Assembly (NCBI GenBank): GCA_963750495.1
Contig: CAVVQV010000002.1
Span: 164,123-228,122 of the forward strand
DNA from: JANLYC01 sp963750495
GTDB taxonomy: Bacteria > Actinomycetota > Actinomycetes > Propionibacteriales > Nocardioidaceae
Length of the DNA: 64,000 bases
Reading direction: 5' to 3'
A model generated the notes under the pieces. That model saw only the letters and a program-made list of their open reading frames with translations, ran no database searches and was not told the DNA's origin. Below, one piece after another: positions 49,884 to 57,953 of the stretch. The first letter of the stretch is position 1; every line of letters starts with the position of its first letter. The position numbers and the translations under genes are program-made.

Positions 49884-50378
49884 TCAGGACCTGGTCAGCC
49901 GAGCCCAGATGTGAGACTGCAGCTCCTGGCCCATCGCCGCCATGTCGAACGTCCACAGCAGGTCACCATCGACGAGGCCGTAGAGCCGTTGGCCGGCGGT
50001 GTACTCCTTTGCCGACTCGGTCCGGACGACGGCGTCGGTCGACAGCTCGATCTTGGCTCCCTCGACGGTGCCGTGGTAGATCTCGACGAATCCCGTCGGA
50101 TGGGTGAGCAGGAGCTCGAGACGGCCATGCGGCCGCGGCCGGACGAATCCGGTCTCGAGCGCCAGGGGACGCACCTCGTTGCCCTCGTCGTCGAGCAGCC
50201 AGGTGCGGCTGAAGTAGTGCAGGAAAGGTCGTCCGTCATGGGTGAAAGCCACTTCCTGCCCGAACTCGAAGGCGTCGATCGTCGGGTAGTCGCCGCGCCC
50301 GTTCCCGTGCCAGTGGCCCAGCAGGAACGCGATCGGCGTCAGGTCCGGATGGAGGTCGGACGGGATCTCGAACGGCAT
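49884..50378 (-). CDS. FABP-family / nitrobindin-like heme-binding protein
   Basis: A 164-residue ten-strand beta-barrel of the family related to nitrobindin (THAP4-like). The N-terminal signature LLGHWHGNGRGDYPTID (about residues 20-36) contains the GxWxGxG loop. Strands such as EVAFTHDGRPFLHYFSRTWL and RLELLLTHPTGFVEIYHGTV follow. Nitrobindins hold ferric haem and scavenge nitric oxide or peroxynitrite. The likely proximal His is in the late HIWARLTRS. The ATG at 50378 was chosen since the family begins just before this signature. A 32-residue membrane peptide is encoded directly upstream. Confidence 0.85.
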   Translation of the reverse strand: MPFEIPSDLHPDLTPIAFLLGHWHGNGRGDYPTIDAFEFGQEVAFTHDGRPFLHYFSRTWLLDDEGNEVRPLALETGFVRPRPHGRLELLLTHPTGFVEIYHGTVEGAKIELSTDAVVRTESAKEYTAGQRLYGLVDGDLLWTFDMAAMGQELQSHIWARLTRS

Positions 50379-50389
50379 CGGTGGCCCCG

Positions 50390-50488
50390 TCAGCTCTGAC
50401 CGCGGAACAGCTTGAACACGACGAAACCGGCCAGCCCTGCGATCGCGACCCCCATGAGCACGATCAGTCCGACGTAGAAGGCTTCCAC
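50390..50488 (-). CDS. Small single-span membrane protein, 32 aa
   Basis: Starting at GTG 50488, the frame encodes VEAFYVGLIVLMGVAIAGLA then GFVVFKLFRGQS. This is one continuous transmembrane helix with a basic C-terminal tail. It ends 11 bp before the FABP-family start codon, so the two are probably expressed together. The length is too small for family assignment. The hydrophobic, helix-compatible sequence in an otherwise empty gap supports it. No clear ribosome site is seen. Confidence 0.5.
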   Translation of the reverse strand: MEAFYVGLIVLMGVAIAGLAGFVVFKLFRGQS

Positions 50489-50533
50489 GGTCGGGGAGTC
50501 TATCGGGCGTCGGTCGAGGCCTAGGCTGCCCGC

Positions 50534-50911
50534 ATGGCCCCACAGACGGAGACCCGACCGCTCGTCGTGAAGATCACTGCCGGTGAGGAGGCGCCCGAAC
50601 GGTGCAGCCAGGGCTTCACGGTGGCCGCAGCGGCGGTCAGCGCCGGCGCCACGGTGTCGGTGTGGCTGACCGGTGAAGCCGTCTGGCTGGCGGTCCCCGG
50701 CCGGGCGGCTGCGTTCTCGCTGCCCCATGCTGCGCCGTTGGAGACCGTCCTCGAGCTGCTGCTGCTGTCGGGGCGCATCACGGTCTGCACGCAGTGCGCG
50801 GCACGACGCGACCTCACGGCGGAGAACCTGTTACCCGGCATCGCGATCGCCGGGGCTGCGTCGTACGTCGAGGAGATCCTCGGAGACGGGACCCAGGCAG
50901 TCGTCTACTGA
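50534..50911 (+). CDS. DsrE-family protein
   Basis: A 125-residue DsrE/DsrF-like protein, a small fold used in sulfur relay and peroxiredoxin-like chemistry. VVKITAGEEAPERCSQGFTV (about residues 11-30) forms the first strand and helix with one Cys; AAAVSAGATVSVWLTGEAVW the second. ITVCTQCAARRDLTAENLLP (about 82-101) has a C-x2-C pair where relatives hold the sulfane-carrying Cys. It ends in AIAGAASYVEEIL. Presence of three cysteines fits a sulfur-transfer role, in line with the rhodanese and MoaD-like genes nearby. It is transcribed alone. Confidence 0.8.
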   Translation: MAPQTETRPLVVKITAGEEAPERCSQGFTVAAAAVSAGATVSVWLTGEAVWLAVPGRAAAFSLPHAAPLETVLELLLLSGRITVCTQCAARRDLTAENLLPGIAIAGAASYVEEILGDGTQAVVY

Positions 50912-50962
50912 CTGCACAGTGCAGCAGGGTCGGGGCTCCCGCCGCGTCGAGGTCGCCGACTG

Positions 50963-51814
50963 TCAGCGCTGCTTCACCTGCAGGAAGTCGCGCGCCTCGT
51001 CAGTCGACATCGCCGGTCGCTGCGCCAGCTCGGCCATCCGGGCAGCCCGGCTCACCAGCTCGCCGTTGTGCGTGACCGGAACTCCGCGTGACAACGTCAG
51101 CGTGTCCTCCATCCCGACCCGCAGATGACCACCGCGCGACAGCGACGCCAGCGCCACCGCGAGCGTCGTCCGGCCGATACCGGTGGCCGACCACGAGGTG
51201 ACCTCGGCCGGGAGCGCCTGGACAGCCGCGACGAGAGCGTCGGTCGTGCCCGGCATACCACCGGGGACACCCATCACCAGGTCGCAGTGGACGCGGCCGC
51301 CGAACGGGGGCCCGAAGGTGTCGAGCAACCGGTGCAGCGCGTGCACGTGCCCGAGGTCGAACAGTTCGAACTCCGGCACGACCTGGCGATCCTGGGCTTG
51401 CTGGTAGAGCTCGGCCACGAACGGCCACGGATTCATGAACACGTCGTCGCCGAAGTTGGTGGTGCCCATCGTGAGCGAGCAGGAGTCGGGTTCGGCGTCG
51501 AGCACCTTCAGCCGCTGCTCGAGGGGGTCGTGCACCGATCCCCCGGTCGACAGCTGCACGATCAGCGTGGTGGCCTCGCGCACTGCGGTGACGGCGTCGG
51601 CGAGGAGACCGATGTCGAGCGTGGGCCGGTGATCCGCATCGCGGATGTGCAGGTGGATCATCGCGGCCCCCGCTGCCTGGCAACGGATCGCCGTCTCGAC
51701 GAGCTCCGCAGTCGTGGTCGGCAGCGCCGGGACGTCAGCCTTGGCGGTCTCGGCCCCGGTCGGCGCGACGGTGATGAGCGTGGTCGGGTGGGGAACCCGA
51801 GGTGGGACGGTCAT
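50963..51814 (-). CDS. Beta-keto acid cleavage enzyme (BKACE family)
   Basis: A 283-residue TIM-barrel, zinc-dependent enzyme of the 3-keto-5-aminohexanoate cleavage (BKACE) family, which splits a beta-keto acid using acetyl-CoA. The start LITVAPTGAETAKADVPALP (about 13-32) and the metal-binding MIHLHIRDADHRPTLD (about 53-68), with HLH, are diagnostic. VQLSTGGSVHDPLEQRL, FELFDLGHVHALHRLLD and GHLRVGMEDTLTLSRGVP (about 231-248) follow. The substrate varies in this family. It stands alone, divergent from dtd. Confidence 0.9.
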   Translation of the reverse strand: MTVPPRVPHPTTLITVAPTGAETAKADVPALPTTTAELVETAIRCQAAGAAMIHLHIRDADHRPTLDIGLLADAVTAVREATTLIVQLSTGGSVHDPLEQRLKVLDAEPDSCSLTMGTTNFGDDVFMNPWPFVAELYQQAQDRQVVPEFELFDLGHVHALHRLLDTFGPPFGGRVHCDLVMGVPGGMPGTTDALVAAVQALPAEVTSWSATGIGRTTLAVALASLSRGGHLRVGMEDTLTLSRGVPVTHNGELVSRAARMAELAQRPAMSTDEARDFLQVKQR

Positions 51815-51886
51815 GGCGTCATCGTGCCAGACTCGGCCACCCCGGTGCCTGGCGCCGGATCACGCCCCAGCTGGAGGTACAAGTCG

Positions 51887-52315
51887 ATGCGAGCCGTCGT
51901 ACAACGCGTCCGTGACGCGTCGGTCACGGTCGAGGGTGCGACCACCGCATCGATCGCCGGCCCCGGGCTCGTCGTGCTCCTCGGAGTCACGCATGACGAC
52001 ACCCCGGCGACGGCTGCCGGCCTGGCCCGCAAGATCTGGGAGCTGCGGATCATGCACGACGAGAGGTCCGCCGCTGACCTGGCGGCGCCGGTGCTCGTGG
52101 TCAGCCAGTTCACCCTGTACGCCGACACCCGCAAGGGGCGGCGCCCCTCGTGGTCGGCCGCCGCCCCGGGCGACGTGTCCGAACCACTGTACGAAGAGTT
52201 CTGCACAGCGCTGACGAACCTTGGCGCCGAGGTGCAAACAGGAATTTTCGGAGCAGATATGGAGATTCGTCTCACCAACGACGGACCCGTCACGCTCATC
52301 GTGGACAGCGCGTGA
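51887..52315 (+). CDS. dtd: D-aminoacyl-tRNA deacylase
   Basis: Dtd removes D-amino acids, and glycine mischarged on tRNA-Ala, from tRNAs. It is a 142-residue dimer. Hallmarks are MRAVVQRVRDASVTVEGATT (residues 1-20), the SQFTLYADTRKGRRPS motif (about 74-89) and the cross-subunit Gly-cisPro segment NDGPVTLIVDS near the C-terminus. The ATG at 51887 sits behind GGAGG at 51873-51877. A hairpin follows its stop. The next gene is the LCP enzyme. Confidence 0.95.
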   Translation: MRAVVQRVRDASVTVEGATTASIAGPGLVVLLGVTHDDTPATAAGLARKIWELRIMHDERSAADLAAPVLVVSQFTLYADTRKGRRPSWSAAAPGDVSEPLYEEFCTALTNLGAEVQTGIFGADMEIRLTNDGPVTLIVDSA

Positions 52316-52343
52316 CAATCGACATGGCCGTGCGGAAGCCTGA

Positions 52344-52372
52344 AGGATTGCTGAGGATGTTCAGCCAATCCT
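52344..52372. terminator. Hairpin after dtd
   Basis: AGGATTGCTGA (52344-52354) pairs with TCAGCCAATCCT (52361-52372) around a 6-nt loop with a single bulged C. It is the only clear stem in the 145-bp gap before the LCP gene and could end dtd transcription. Confidence 0.55.
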
Positions 52373-52460
52373 CGTCGGATTTCACCGTAGCCGCGATTGT
52401 TGGCACACTTGGCTGGGCCTCGGACCCGTGTCCCGTACCTCCTGCGAACTCGAGAGTTGG

Positions 52461-53660
52461 ATGAGCGACAACCGCACGCCTCACGACGGCGGCTCAGACG
52501 AGCCCCGGTCGCGTGCCGGCGACCCCGAACTCATCTCACCGTCCAGCGCGGCCGGGCCGCCCGTCGAAGACGACGGGCAGGCGCCGCCATCACCAGGTCG
52601 ACGCAAGCGAGTCCCCCACCAGGGGCCCATCCGTCGACACCCCGTCTTGTTGGCAGTCGCGACCGTGCTTGTCCTGCTGACCGGCACCACCGGCGGCTAC
52701 CTCTGGTATCTCAACCACCAGCTCGGCAACATCCAACGCGTCGACGCCGGCATCACGGAGAACCCTGACCTCAACGGCCACGAGGGCGGCAAGCCACTCA
52801 ACGTACTGCTGCTCGGCGCCGACAACGGCGGCGTCCACACGCAGTCCGTCGCCGAGGACATGGCCGACGGCACGTGGACGCCCGGTGCGCACCGCAGCGA
52901 CACGATGATGATCGCGCACATCCCGGCCGACCGTAAGTCGATCCAGCTCGTCTCGATACCGCGCGACACCTGGGTCAAGATCAAGGGCTACCCGTACAAC
53001 AACGGCTTCGCCAAGATCAACGCCGCGTTCTCGTACGGCGGCCCGCCGATGGCCCGCCAGACCGTCGAGACCCTGACCGGAATCCACATCGACCACCTGG
53101 CGATCATCGACTGGGCCGGCTTCAAGGACCTCACGACGGCACTCGGTGGGATTCGCGTCTACATCCCCGAGACCTTCTACGACGACTCCCAGCGGATCAC
53201 CTGGGAGAAGGGCTGGCACACGTTCGAGGGCCAGGAGGCACTGGCCTACGTGCGCACGCGGCACGGGCTCACGAACGGCGACTTCGACCGCATCAAGCGC
53301 CAGCAGAACTTCATCCGCGCCACGATGAGCAAGCTGCTGTCGGGAAGCACCACCCACAACCCCTTCCAGCTCGGCAAGGTCGTCGGCGTGATCACGCGTT
53401 ATCTGACCGTCGACAACACCTGGGACAACGGCGAGATCCGCAGCCTGGCGCTCGCGATGCGCAGCATCCACACCCAGAACGTCGACTTCCTCACCGCCCC
53501 CTTCGGCTCCTACGACACCAGCAACGACGGGCAGAGCATCGTGCGCCTGGCGCCGGCGAGGAGCAAGGCGCTGTTCGCCGCGGTGGCCGCCGACGACGTC
53601 CAGAGCTATCTCGACAAGTACCCCAAGGCCGCGCTCGCCGGCTCGCGCACCATCAACTGA
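52461..53660 (+). CDS. LytR-CpsA-Psr (LCP) family cell-wall glycopolymer ligase
   Basis: A 399-residue membrane-anchored enzyme that attaches teichoic-acid-like or arabinogalactan-like polymers to peptidoglycan. A disordered, charged cytoplasmic tail (residues 1-57) is followed by one membrane helix (about 59-80, PVLLAVATVLVLLTGTTGGY). The outer LCP domain includes LNVLLLGADNGGV (about 113-125), RSDTMMIAHIPADRKSIQLV (about 146-165), SIPRDTWVKIKGY with the conserved Arg-Asp, and ALAYVRTRHGLTNGDFDRIK (about 265-284). The ATG at 52461 is used; a further start at 52428 is less likely. Confidence 0.92.
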   Translation: MSDNRTPHDGGSDEPRSRAGDPELISPSSAAGPPVEDDGQAPPSPGRRKRVPHQGPIRRHPVLLAVATVLVLLTGTTGGYLWYLNHQLGNIQRVDAGITENPDLNGHEGGKPLNVLLLGADNGGVHTQSVAEDMADGTWTPGAHRSDTMMIAHIPADRKSIQLVSIPRDTWVKIKGYPYNNGFAKINAAFSYGGPPMARQTVETLTGIHIDHLAIIDWAGFKDLTTALGGIRVYIPETFYDDSQRITWEKGWHTFEGQEALAYVRTRHGLTNGDFDRIKRQQNFIRATMSKLLSGSTTHNPFQLGKVVGVITRYLTVDNTWDNGEIRSLALAMRSIHTQNVDFLTAPFGSYDTSNDGQSIVRLAPARSKALFAAVAADDVQSYLDKYPKAALAGSRTIN

Positions 53661-53675
53661 GCGATCCGTGACCGT

Positions 53676-54035
53676 TCAGGTCGTGGTGCCGCGGCGACCG
53701 TAGTCGTCGTCGAGCCGCTCGATGTCGTCCTCCCCGAAGTACGCGCCGGTCTGGACCTCGACGAACACGAGATCGACGTCGCCGTCGTTCGCGACCCGGT
53801 GAGACGTGCCGACAGGGATGTCGACGGTCGAGCCGGCACCGAGCCGTTGGTCGGCCCCGTCGATCGTCGCCACACCCGAGCCGGCGACGACATACCAGTG
53901 CTCGGAGCGGTGGGAGTGGCGCTGGTAGCTGAGTCGCTGCCCGGGCCGGACGCAGATGCGCTTGACGCGAAACTCCTCCGCGACGTCCACGACCTCGTAG
54001 TACCCCCACGGGCGGTCATCGTGCTCGATGGCCAC
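53676..54035 (-). CDS. Cupin-domain phosphomannose isomerase-like protein
   Basis: A 119-residue single cupin resembling the C-terminal domain of type II mannose-6-phosphate isomerase/GDP-mannose pyrophosphorylase. DDRPWGYYEVVDVAEEFRVK (about residues 6-25) is the family start. GQRLSYQRHSHRSEHWYVV (about 32-50) carries the metal-binding HxH...E residues, and STVDIPVGTSHRVANDGDVD the second His. It could isomerise sugar phosphates or simply bind a nucleotide sugar. The adjacent LCP ligase would use sugar polymers, which fits a cell-wall role; this link is an inference. Confidence 0.82.
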   Translation of the reverse strand: MAIEHDDRPWGYYEVVDVAEEFRVKRICVRPGQRLSYQRHSHRSEHWYVVAGSGVATIDGADQRLGAGSTVDIPVGTSHRVANDGDVDLVFVEVQTGAYFGEDDIERLDDDYGRRGTTT

Positions 54036-54132
54036 GTCGTCCTCATCTCCGTCTCCGGGGCGGCCGCGGATCAGCCGGCGCCGTTGGTCCGGCGCACAGT
54101 CTAGGCCCGCGGGTCACACCGGACGCCGCAGG

Positions 54133-54429
54133 TCAGACGTTGATGCGTACCTCGGCGATCTCACCCCGCGAGGCCTCGACATGCTGGTCCACCGGCTCGG
54201 TCCGCGGCGCGAGCGTCCGCAGCGTCCAGGTGCCCGGCGCGGCGAAGAACCGGAACTGTCCGGTCGCGCTCGTCGGCACCTCGGCGGTGAACTCGCCCGT
54301 CCGGTCGAGAAGTCGCACGTAGGCACCCCCGACAGGATGGTCGTCGTGGAAGACGACGCCCTGGATGATCGACTCCTTGGCGACGTCGACACCTTCGAGC
54401 CCCGGACCGCCCTTGGTGGCGCCGCACAT
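54133..54429 (-). CDS. DUF1416 protein (SseC-like)
   Basis: A 98-residue protein of DUF1416, the family of mycobacterial SseC, always encoded beside a CysA/SseA-type sulfurtransferase. It begins MCGATKGGPGLEGVDVAKES, with one N-terminal Cys. The rest is a carboxypeptidase-regulatory-like Ig fold (YVRLLDRTGEFTAEVPTSAT, GQFRFFAAPGTWTLRTLAP). The ATG at 54429 is 1 nt after the sulfurtransferase stop. It is probably a binding partner or sulfur acceptor of that enzyme; no activity is known. Confidence 0.9.
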   Translation of the reverse strand: MCGATKGGPGLEGVDVAKESIIQGVVFHDDHPVGGAYVRLLDRTGEFTAEVPTSATGQFRFFAAPGTWTLRTLAPRTEPVDQHVEASRGEIAEVRINV

Positions 54430-54430
54430 G

Positions 54431-55282
54431 TCAGGCCTCGCCCGGCTCGTCGCCGAGGGCGACCGGAACGCCCACCAGCGACCCGTACTCGGTCCACGAC
54501 CCGTCGTAGTTCTTCACGTTCGGCTCGTCGAGGAGCTCGTGCAGCACGAACCAGGTGTGCGCGCTGCGCTCACCGATCCGGCAGTAGGCAATCGTGTCCT
54601 TCGCACCGAACTCGACGCCGGCCTCGGAGTACAGCTTCTTCAGCTCGTCGTCGGAGCGGAACGTGCCGTCATCGTTGGCCGCCTTGCTCCACGGGATGTT
54701 CTTGGCCGTCGGGACGTGACCGCCGCGCTGCGCAGACTCCTGTGGGAGGTGGGCGGGTGCCAGCAAACGGCCGGCGTACTCGTCCGGCGACCGGACGTCG
54801 ACGAGGTTCTTGCTTCCGATGGCAGCGACGACCTCGTCGCGGAACGCCCGGATGTCGAGATCGGGCTCCTGCGCGGTATACGAGGTCTGCGAGCGCGACG
54901 GTGGCTGCTCGGTCAGCTCACGGGAGTCGAGCTCCCACTTCTTGCGACCGCCGTCGAGCAGCAAAGCCTTGTCGTGGCCGTACAGCTTGAAGTACCAGTA
55001 CGCGTAGGCCGCGAACCAGTTGTTGTTGCCGCCGTAGAGCACCACCGTGTCGTCGTTCGCGATCCCACGGCTCGACAGCAGTTGCTCGAACTGCTGCTTG
55101 TTCACGAAGTCGCGCCGAACCGGGTCCTGCAGGTCTTCTTTCCAGTCGATCTTGACGGCCCCCTTGAGGTGGCCCTTGTCGTAGGCAGAGGTGTCTTCGT
55201 CAACTTCGACGAGAACAACGTTCGCGTCGTCGAGATGGCTCTCGACCCAGTCGGCGTCGACAAGGACAGCGTCGCGGCTCAT
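54431..55282 (-). CDS. Thiosulfate sulfurtransferase (rhodanese, CysA2/SseA-like)
   Basis: A 283-residue two-domain rhodanese that moves sulfane sulfur, typically from thiosulfate to a thiol or cyanide acceptor. The inactive N-domain spans residues 1-130 (VLVEVDEDTSAYDKGHLKGA). The catalytic C-domain includes NLVDVRSPDEYAGR (about 158-171) and the active loop IAYCRIGERSAHTWFVL (about 233-249) with the persulfide-forming Cys. The stop is 1 nt from sseC. The upstream gene is DUF4395, preceded by a cysteine-rich leader peptide, so the operon is likely cysteine-responsive. Confidence 0.93.
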   Translation of the reverse strand: MSRDAVLVDADWVESHLDDANVVLVEVDEDTSAYDKGHLKGAVKIDWKEDLQDPVRRDFVNKQQFEQLLSSRGIANDDTVVLYGGNNNWFAAYAYWYFKLYGHDKALLLDGGRKKWELDSRELTEQPPSRSQTSYTAQEPDLDIRAFRDEVVAAIGSKNLVDVRSPDEYAGRLLAPAHLPQESAQRGGHVPTAKNIPWSKAANDDGTFRSDDELKKLYSEAGVEFGAKDTIAYCRIGERSAHTWFVLHELLDEPNVKNYDGSWTEYGSLVGVPVALGDEPGEA

Positions 55283-55328
55283 GCGGGTTACCTCCGTGAT
55301 GGTGGTCGAATAGGCGGTTGTGGCGATC

Positions 55329-55862
55329 TCAGGGTGCTGACGGGGCGGTCGTCGCCGGCGCGAGCTGGCGCCGACCCTTCAAACGTAGGACGGACAGGTA
55401 GAGCTCGCAGCCCAGGCACAGCCCGAAGGCGGCGTTGAGGAAGGCGGCCGCGAAGGCCAGCCCGACGGCGACCAGCGCCAGCGTCGTTGCGCCGGCGACG
55501 AAGGCAACCAGCCCCAGGCTGGCGAACGCGAAACCCACCAGCTGCGCGAACTTCGGCGGACGCGCGTCCTCGGTGTGGTCGGGGGCACCGATCCGTGGGC
55601 GGACCAGCCGGGCGAAGACGACCGCGTAGGGCGATCGACGCAACCCGATGAAGGCGCCTACGGCGAACACCGCCGTCTGCCCGCCGAGCAGCCAGCCGCT
55701 CTGAGTGAGGAGAACCGACCCCAGCACCGCGGTGGTGAGGGCGGCGGCAAAGCGCAGGCCACGCGGGTCGACGCGCGCCGGATCGACGTGGCCCGGGCTG
55801 GTCGACCCGGACGGGTCCGGACTGGACGGGGTGCTGAGAGTGGAATTCCCGACGGGATTCAC
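55329..55862 (-). CDS. DUF4395 membrane protein
   Basis: A 177-residue membrane protein of DUF4395 with about four segments: residues 37-55 (FAAALTTAVLGSVLLTQSGW), 59-73, 106-123 (LVGFAFASLGLVAFVAGATT) and 128-150, the last containing the Cys pair GLCLGCELY. The Cys-x2-Cys in a helix and the position between a membrane thioredoxin (thiX-like) and a rhodanese suggest thiol or sulfane-sulfur transfer across the membrane. The GTG at 55862 with CAGGAG upstream was preferred to GTG at 55922. The leader peptide lies 88 bp before the start. Confidence 0.8.
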   Translation of the reverse strand: MNPVGNSTLSTPSSPDPSGSTSPGHVDPARVDPRGLRFAAALTTAVLGSVLLTQSGWLLGGQTAVFAVGAFIGLRRSPYAVVFARLVRPRIGAPDHTEDARPPKFAQLVGFAFASLGLVAFVAGATTLALVAVGLAFAAAFLNAAFGLCLGCELYLSVLRLKGRRQLAPATTAPSAP

Positions 55863-55950
55863 GGTGTGCTCCTGGAAGGCGGACGCGTCTGACGAGCGAT
55901 GGATGACGGCGATGGAAGTCACTTACTTCTGGCGGGGAAGGCCGGGGCTG

Positions 55951-56028
55951 TCAGTGGCGCGGACACAACGCGGTCGCGCAGAGGCCGTGGTCGACTGCGC
56001 GGCGTCTGGTCAGGAACGTCGATGCCAT
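55951..56028 (-). CDS. Cysteine-responsive leader peptide (25 aa) of the sulfurtransferase operon
   Basis: This short frame is too small for most gene finders. The peptide begins MASTFLTRRRAVDHGLC and ends ATALCPRH. It has the LTRRRxVDxxxC...C pattern of the putative leader peptides found upstream of sulfur genes in Actinobacteria, where Cys codons act as an attenuator of the following operon. A TAGCCT hexamer (56036-56041) lies 7 nt before the ATG, so it is probably leaderless, as in the mycobacterial examples I recall. DUF4395, rhodanese and sseC follow. It tests cysteine supply by stalling at Cys17 and Cys22. Confidence 0.85.
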   Translation of the reverse strand: MASTFLTRRRAVDHGLCATALCPRH

Positions 56029-56114
56029 AACCGTCAGGCTAGGTGACGGCCGGCCGGCATACCGGGGCAGTTTCCATATCCTGAGACGACGTCTTGTGAA
56101 TTGGACGAGACGAG

Positions 56115-56576
56115 TCAGTCGACGGCTCTGCCGAGCGCCGCAAGCACGGCTGCCTTGGTCGGCGGGCCTGATGCGCGGGTGACGATGCCACCGGTGGCGT
56201 CCAGCACGAACGTCGTCGGGGTACGTCGTACGCCCAGGCGGCGTACGAGCTCGAGGTGGTGCTCCGCGTCGACCTCGACGTGCGTCACTCCGGGCACCAG
56301 GGCGGCGACCTCGCCGAGGATTCTGCGCGTGACCCGGCAGGGCGCACAGAACGCGCTCGAGAACTGCAGGAGCGTCGCAGTCTCGCCGAACTCGCCCCCC
56401 GGTACATCTTCGCGGCGCAGCGCCTCCCGGGCACCGTCGTGACCGCGAGCCGCTGCGGTGCTCGCGTCGTCAGCGCGCACGGCTCCGCGGAAGTGCCCGT
56501 TGTACCGCCGGACCGCGAAGCCGATCGCCGTGGCCGCCACCAGGGCGACGAGCAGGACGACGATGTTGGGAGGCAC
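56115..56576 (-). CDS. Membrane-anchored thioredoxin-like protein (ThiX-like)
   Basis: A 153-residue protein with an N-terminal membrane anchor (about residues 4-22, NIVVLLVALVAATAIGFAV) and a thioredoxin domain facing the outside or cytoplasm depending on topology. The redox motif is CAPC in LLQFSSAFCAPCRVTRRILG (about 69-88). A cis-Pro is present in RRTPTTFVLD (about 121-130). It corresponds by position to mycobacterial ThiX, upstream of the DUF4395-cysA-sseC group. The leader peptide starts 87 bp downstream, so thiX may be transcribed separately. Confidence 0.88.
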   Translation of the reverse strand: MPPNIVVLLVALVAATAIGFAVRRYNGHFRGAVRADDASTAAARGHDGAREALRREDVPGGEFGETATLLQFSSAFCAPCRVTRRILGEVAALVPGVTHVEVDAEHHLELVRRLGVRRTPTTFVLDATGGIVTRASGPPTKAAVLAALGRAVD

Positions 56577-56633
56577 GAACCAAGGCTAGCGATAGCCTCA
56601 AACGGCAACCCAGCCTCACGAAAGGGGCTTCCC

Positions 56634-57020
56634 GTGCCCATCGAGCTGAACCACACGATCGTGCACTGCCGCGACAAGCACGCGTCCGCCCGCTGGTACC
56701 AGGACATCCTGGGCGTCGACACATCGAAGTCCTTCGGGCCCTTCCGGGTCATGGAGCTCGACAACGGAGTGTCGCTGGACCTGATGGACCACGGACCAGG
56801 TGACATCGCCAGCGAGCACTACGCCTTCCTGGTCTCCGAGGACGCCTTCGACGAGATCTTCGGCCGGATCAGGGATCGGGATCTCGACTACTGGGCCGAT
56901 CCGGGCCACCGCGACGCCGGCCGGATCAACACCAACGATGGCGGCCGGGGGGTTTACTGGGACGACCCGGACGGTCACGTTCTCGAGATCATCACCCGTC
57001 CGTACGGCAGCGGGAGCTGA
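56634..57020 (+). CDS. VOC / glyoxalase-like domain protein
   Basis: A 128-residue single VOC domain. LNHTIVHCRDKHASARWYQD (about residues 5-24) is the first strand-helix with the usual His. The centre has MELDNGVSLDLMD, and the end is RGVYWDDPDGHVLEIITRPY (about 104-123), whose final Glu is the classical metal ligand position of the fold. The reaction is unknown. GAAAGGGG precedes the GTG start at 56634. The next gene starts 1 nt after its stop, so the VOC-cupin pair is an operon. Confidence 0.82.
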   Translation: MPIELNHTIVHCRDKHASARWYQDILGVDTSKSFGPFRVMELDNGVSLDLMDHGPGDIASEHYAFLVSEDAFDEIFGRIRDRDLDYWADPGHRDAGRINTNDGGRGVYWDDPDGHVLEIITRPYGSGS

Positions 57021-57021
57021 G

Positions 57022-57543
57022 ATGTCCTACCCCACGTACGGTGGTGACTCGCTGAGCCGCTACCCCCCGGCCAGCTATGCGGGAGACGGCGGCGAGGTCA
57101 GCGCCACGCTGCGCCGCGCGGACCAGCAGCCGGACCTGGTCTACCCGAACGGCGGCTCGGTCCACTACCTGGCCCGGGGCACGGGCACCGCCGGCGAGTT
57201 CGGCCTGTACCGGTGGGAGATGGCGGCCGGCCCCGGCGGACCTGATCCGCACTTCCACCGGACCATCTCCGAGTCGTTCTACGTGCTGTCGGGAACCATT
57301 CAGCTGTACGACGGGGAGACGTGGATCAACGGCCACCCCGGAGACTTCCTGTTCGTCCCGGAGGGCGGCGTGCACGGATTCCGCAACGAGTCGGGCGAAC
57401 CGGCCTCGATGCTGATCCTGTTCGCCCCGGGCGCACCGCGCGAGGACTACTTCGAGACGCTGGACGCCATGGCCCGGGGACATCAGCTCAACGACGACGA
57501 GAAGGCCGAGTTCTTCCTCCGCCACGACACCTTCTGGGTGTGA
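57022..57543 (+). CDS. Cupin-domain protein
   Basis: A 173-residue protein with a single cupin domain at about residues 45-140. GGPDPHFHRTISESFYVLSG (about 72-91) is the first cupin motif with His-x-His and Glu, and GDFLFVPEGGVHGFRNESGE (about 113-132) the second with Gly and His. The N-terminal 30 residues and C-terminal 30 (NDDEKAEFFLRHDTFWV) flank it. Such cupins are often dioxygenases or binding proteins. It follows the VOC gene with no gap and ends 3 bp from the convergent MoaD-like gene. Confidence 0.85.
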   Translation: MSYPTYGGDSLSRYPPASYAGDGGEVSATLRRADQQPDLVYPNGGSVHYLARGTGTAGEFGLYRWEMAAGPGGPDPHFHRTISESFYVLSGTIQLYDGETWINGHPGDFLFVPEGGVHGFRNESGEPASMLILFAPGAPREDYFETLDAMARGHQLNDDEKAEFFLRHDTFWV

Positions 57544-57546
57544 CGC

Positions 57547-57867
57547 TCAGCCGCCGGCGAACGGCGGGAGCACCTCCACCACGTCGCCGGCCGAGATCAG
57601 TACGCCGTCAAGCTGATCGCGCTGCACGGGGCGATCACCCAACAACACCGACGAGATCGCCAGCACCCGGGCAAACCTGTCGTCGTCGCGGTGCAGCTGA
57701 CGGGCCGCCTCGAGTGCCTGCTGAACCGTTGTGACGCCCTCGACACGGTCCTCGGCCCGGCCCGCCGCTGCCCGGGCGGCAGCCCAGTAGCGGACCGTCA
57801 CCGCGACACCGCCGGTCTCGGCCCCGTCCGTCTCACGGACGGCCGTCTCAGCCCCCAGATCCCGCAT
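57547..57867 (-). CDS. MoaD/ThiS family sulfur-carrier protein
   Basis: A ubiquitin-like sulfur carrier of about 85-106 residues. The C-terminus PPFAGG ends in the Gly-Gly that is adenylated and thiocarboxylated. VTVRYWAAARAAAGRAEDRV (about residues 23-42) is the first strand-helix, and DGVLISAGDVVEVLPPFAGG the last strand. MoaD (molybdopterin) and ThiS (thiazole) types look alike at this level; the length and RYWAAARAAAG start favour MoaD. The ATG at 57867 lacks a ribosome site and may be leaderless. No MoaE or ThiF partner is adjacent. Confidence 0.88.
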   Translation of the reverse strand: MRDLGAETAVRETDGAETGGVAVTVRYWAAARAAAGRAEDRVEGVTTVQQALEAARQLHRDDDRFARVLAISSVLLGDRPVQRDQLDGVLISAGDVVEVLPPFAGG

Positions 57868-57953
57868 GTCGGGTATTCTCGCAGCAAGCGATGGGGCCCG
57901 GGCGATGAGCCGCGGGCCTCGTGTGCTTTCGGACCACCCGGGAGGAGCCGCGA

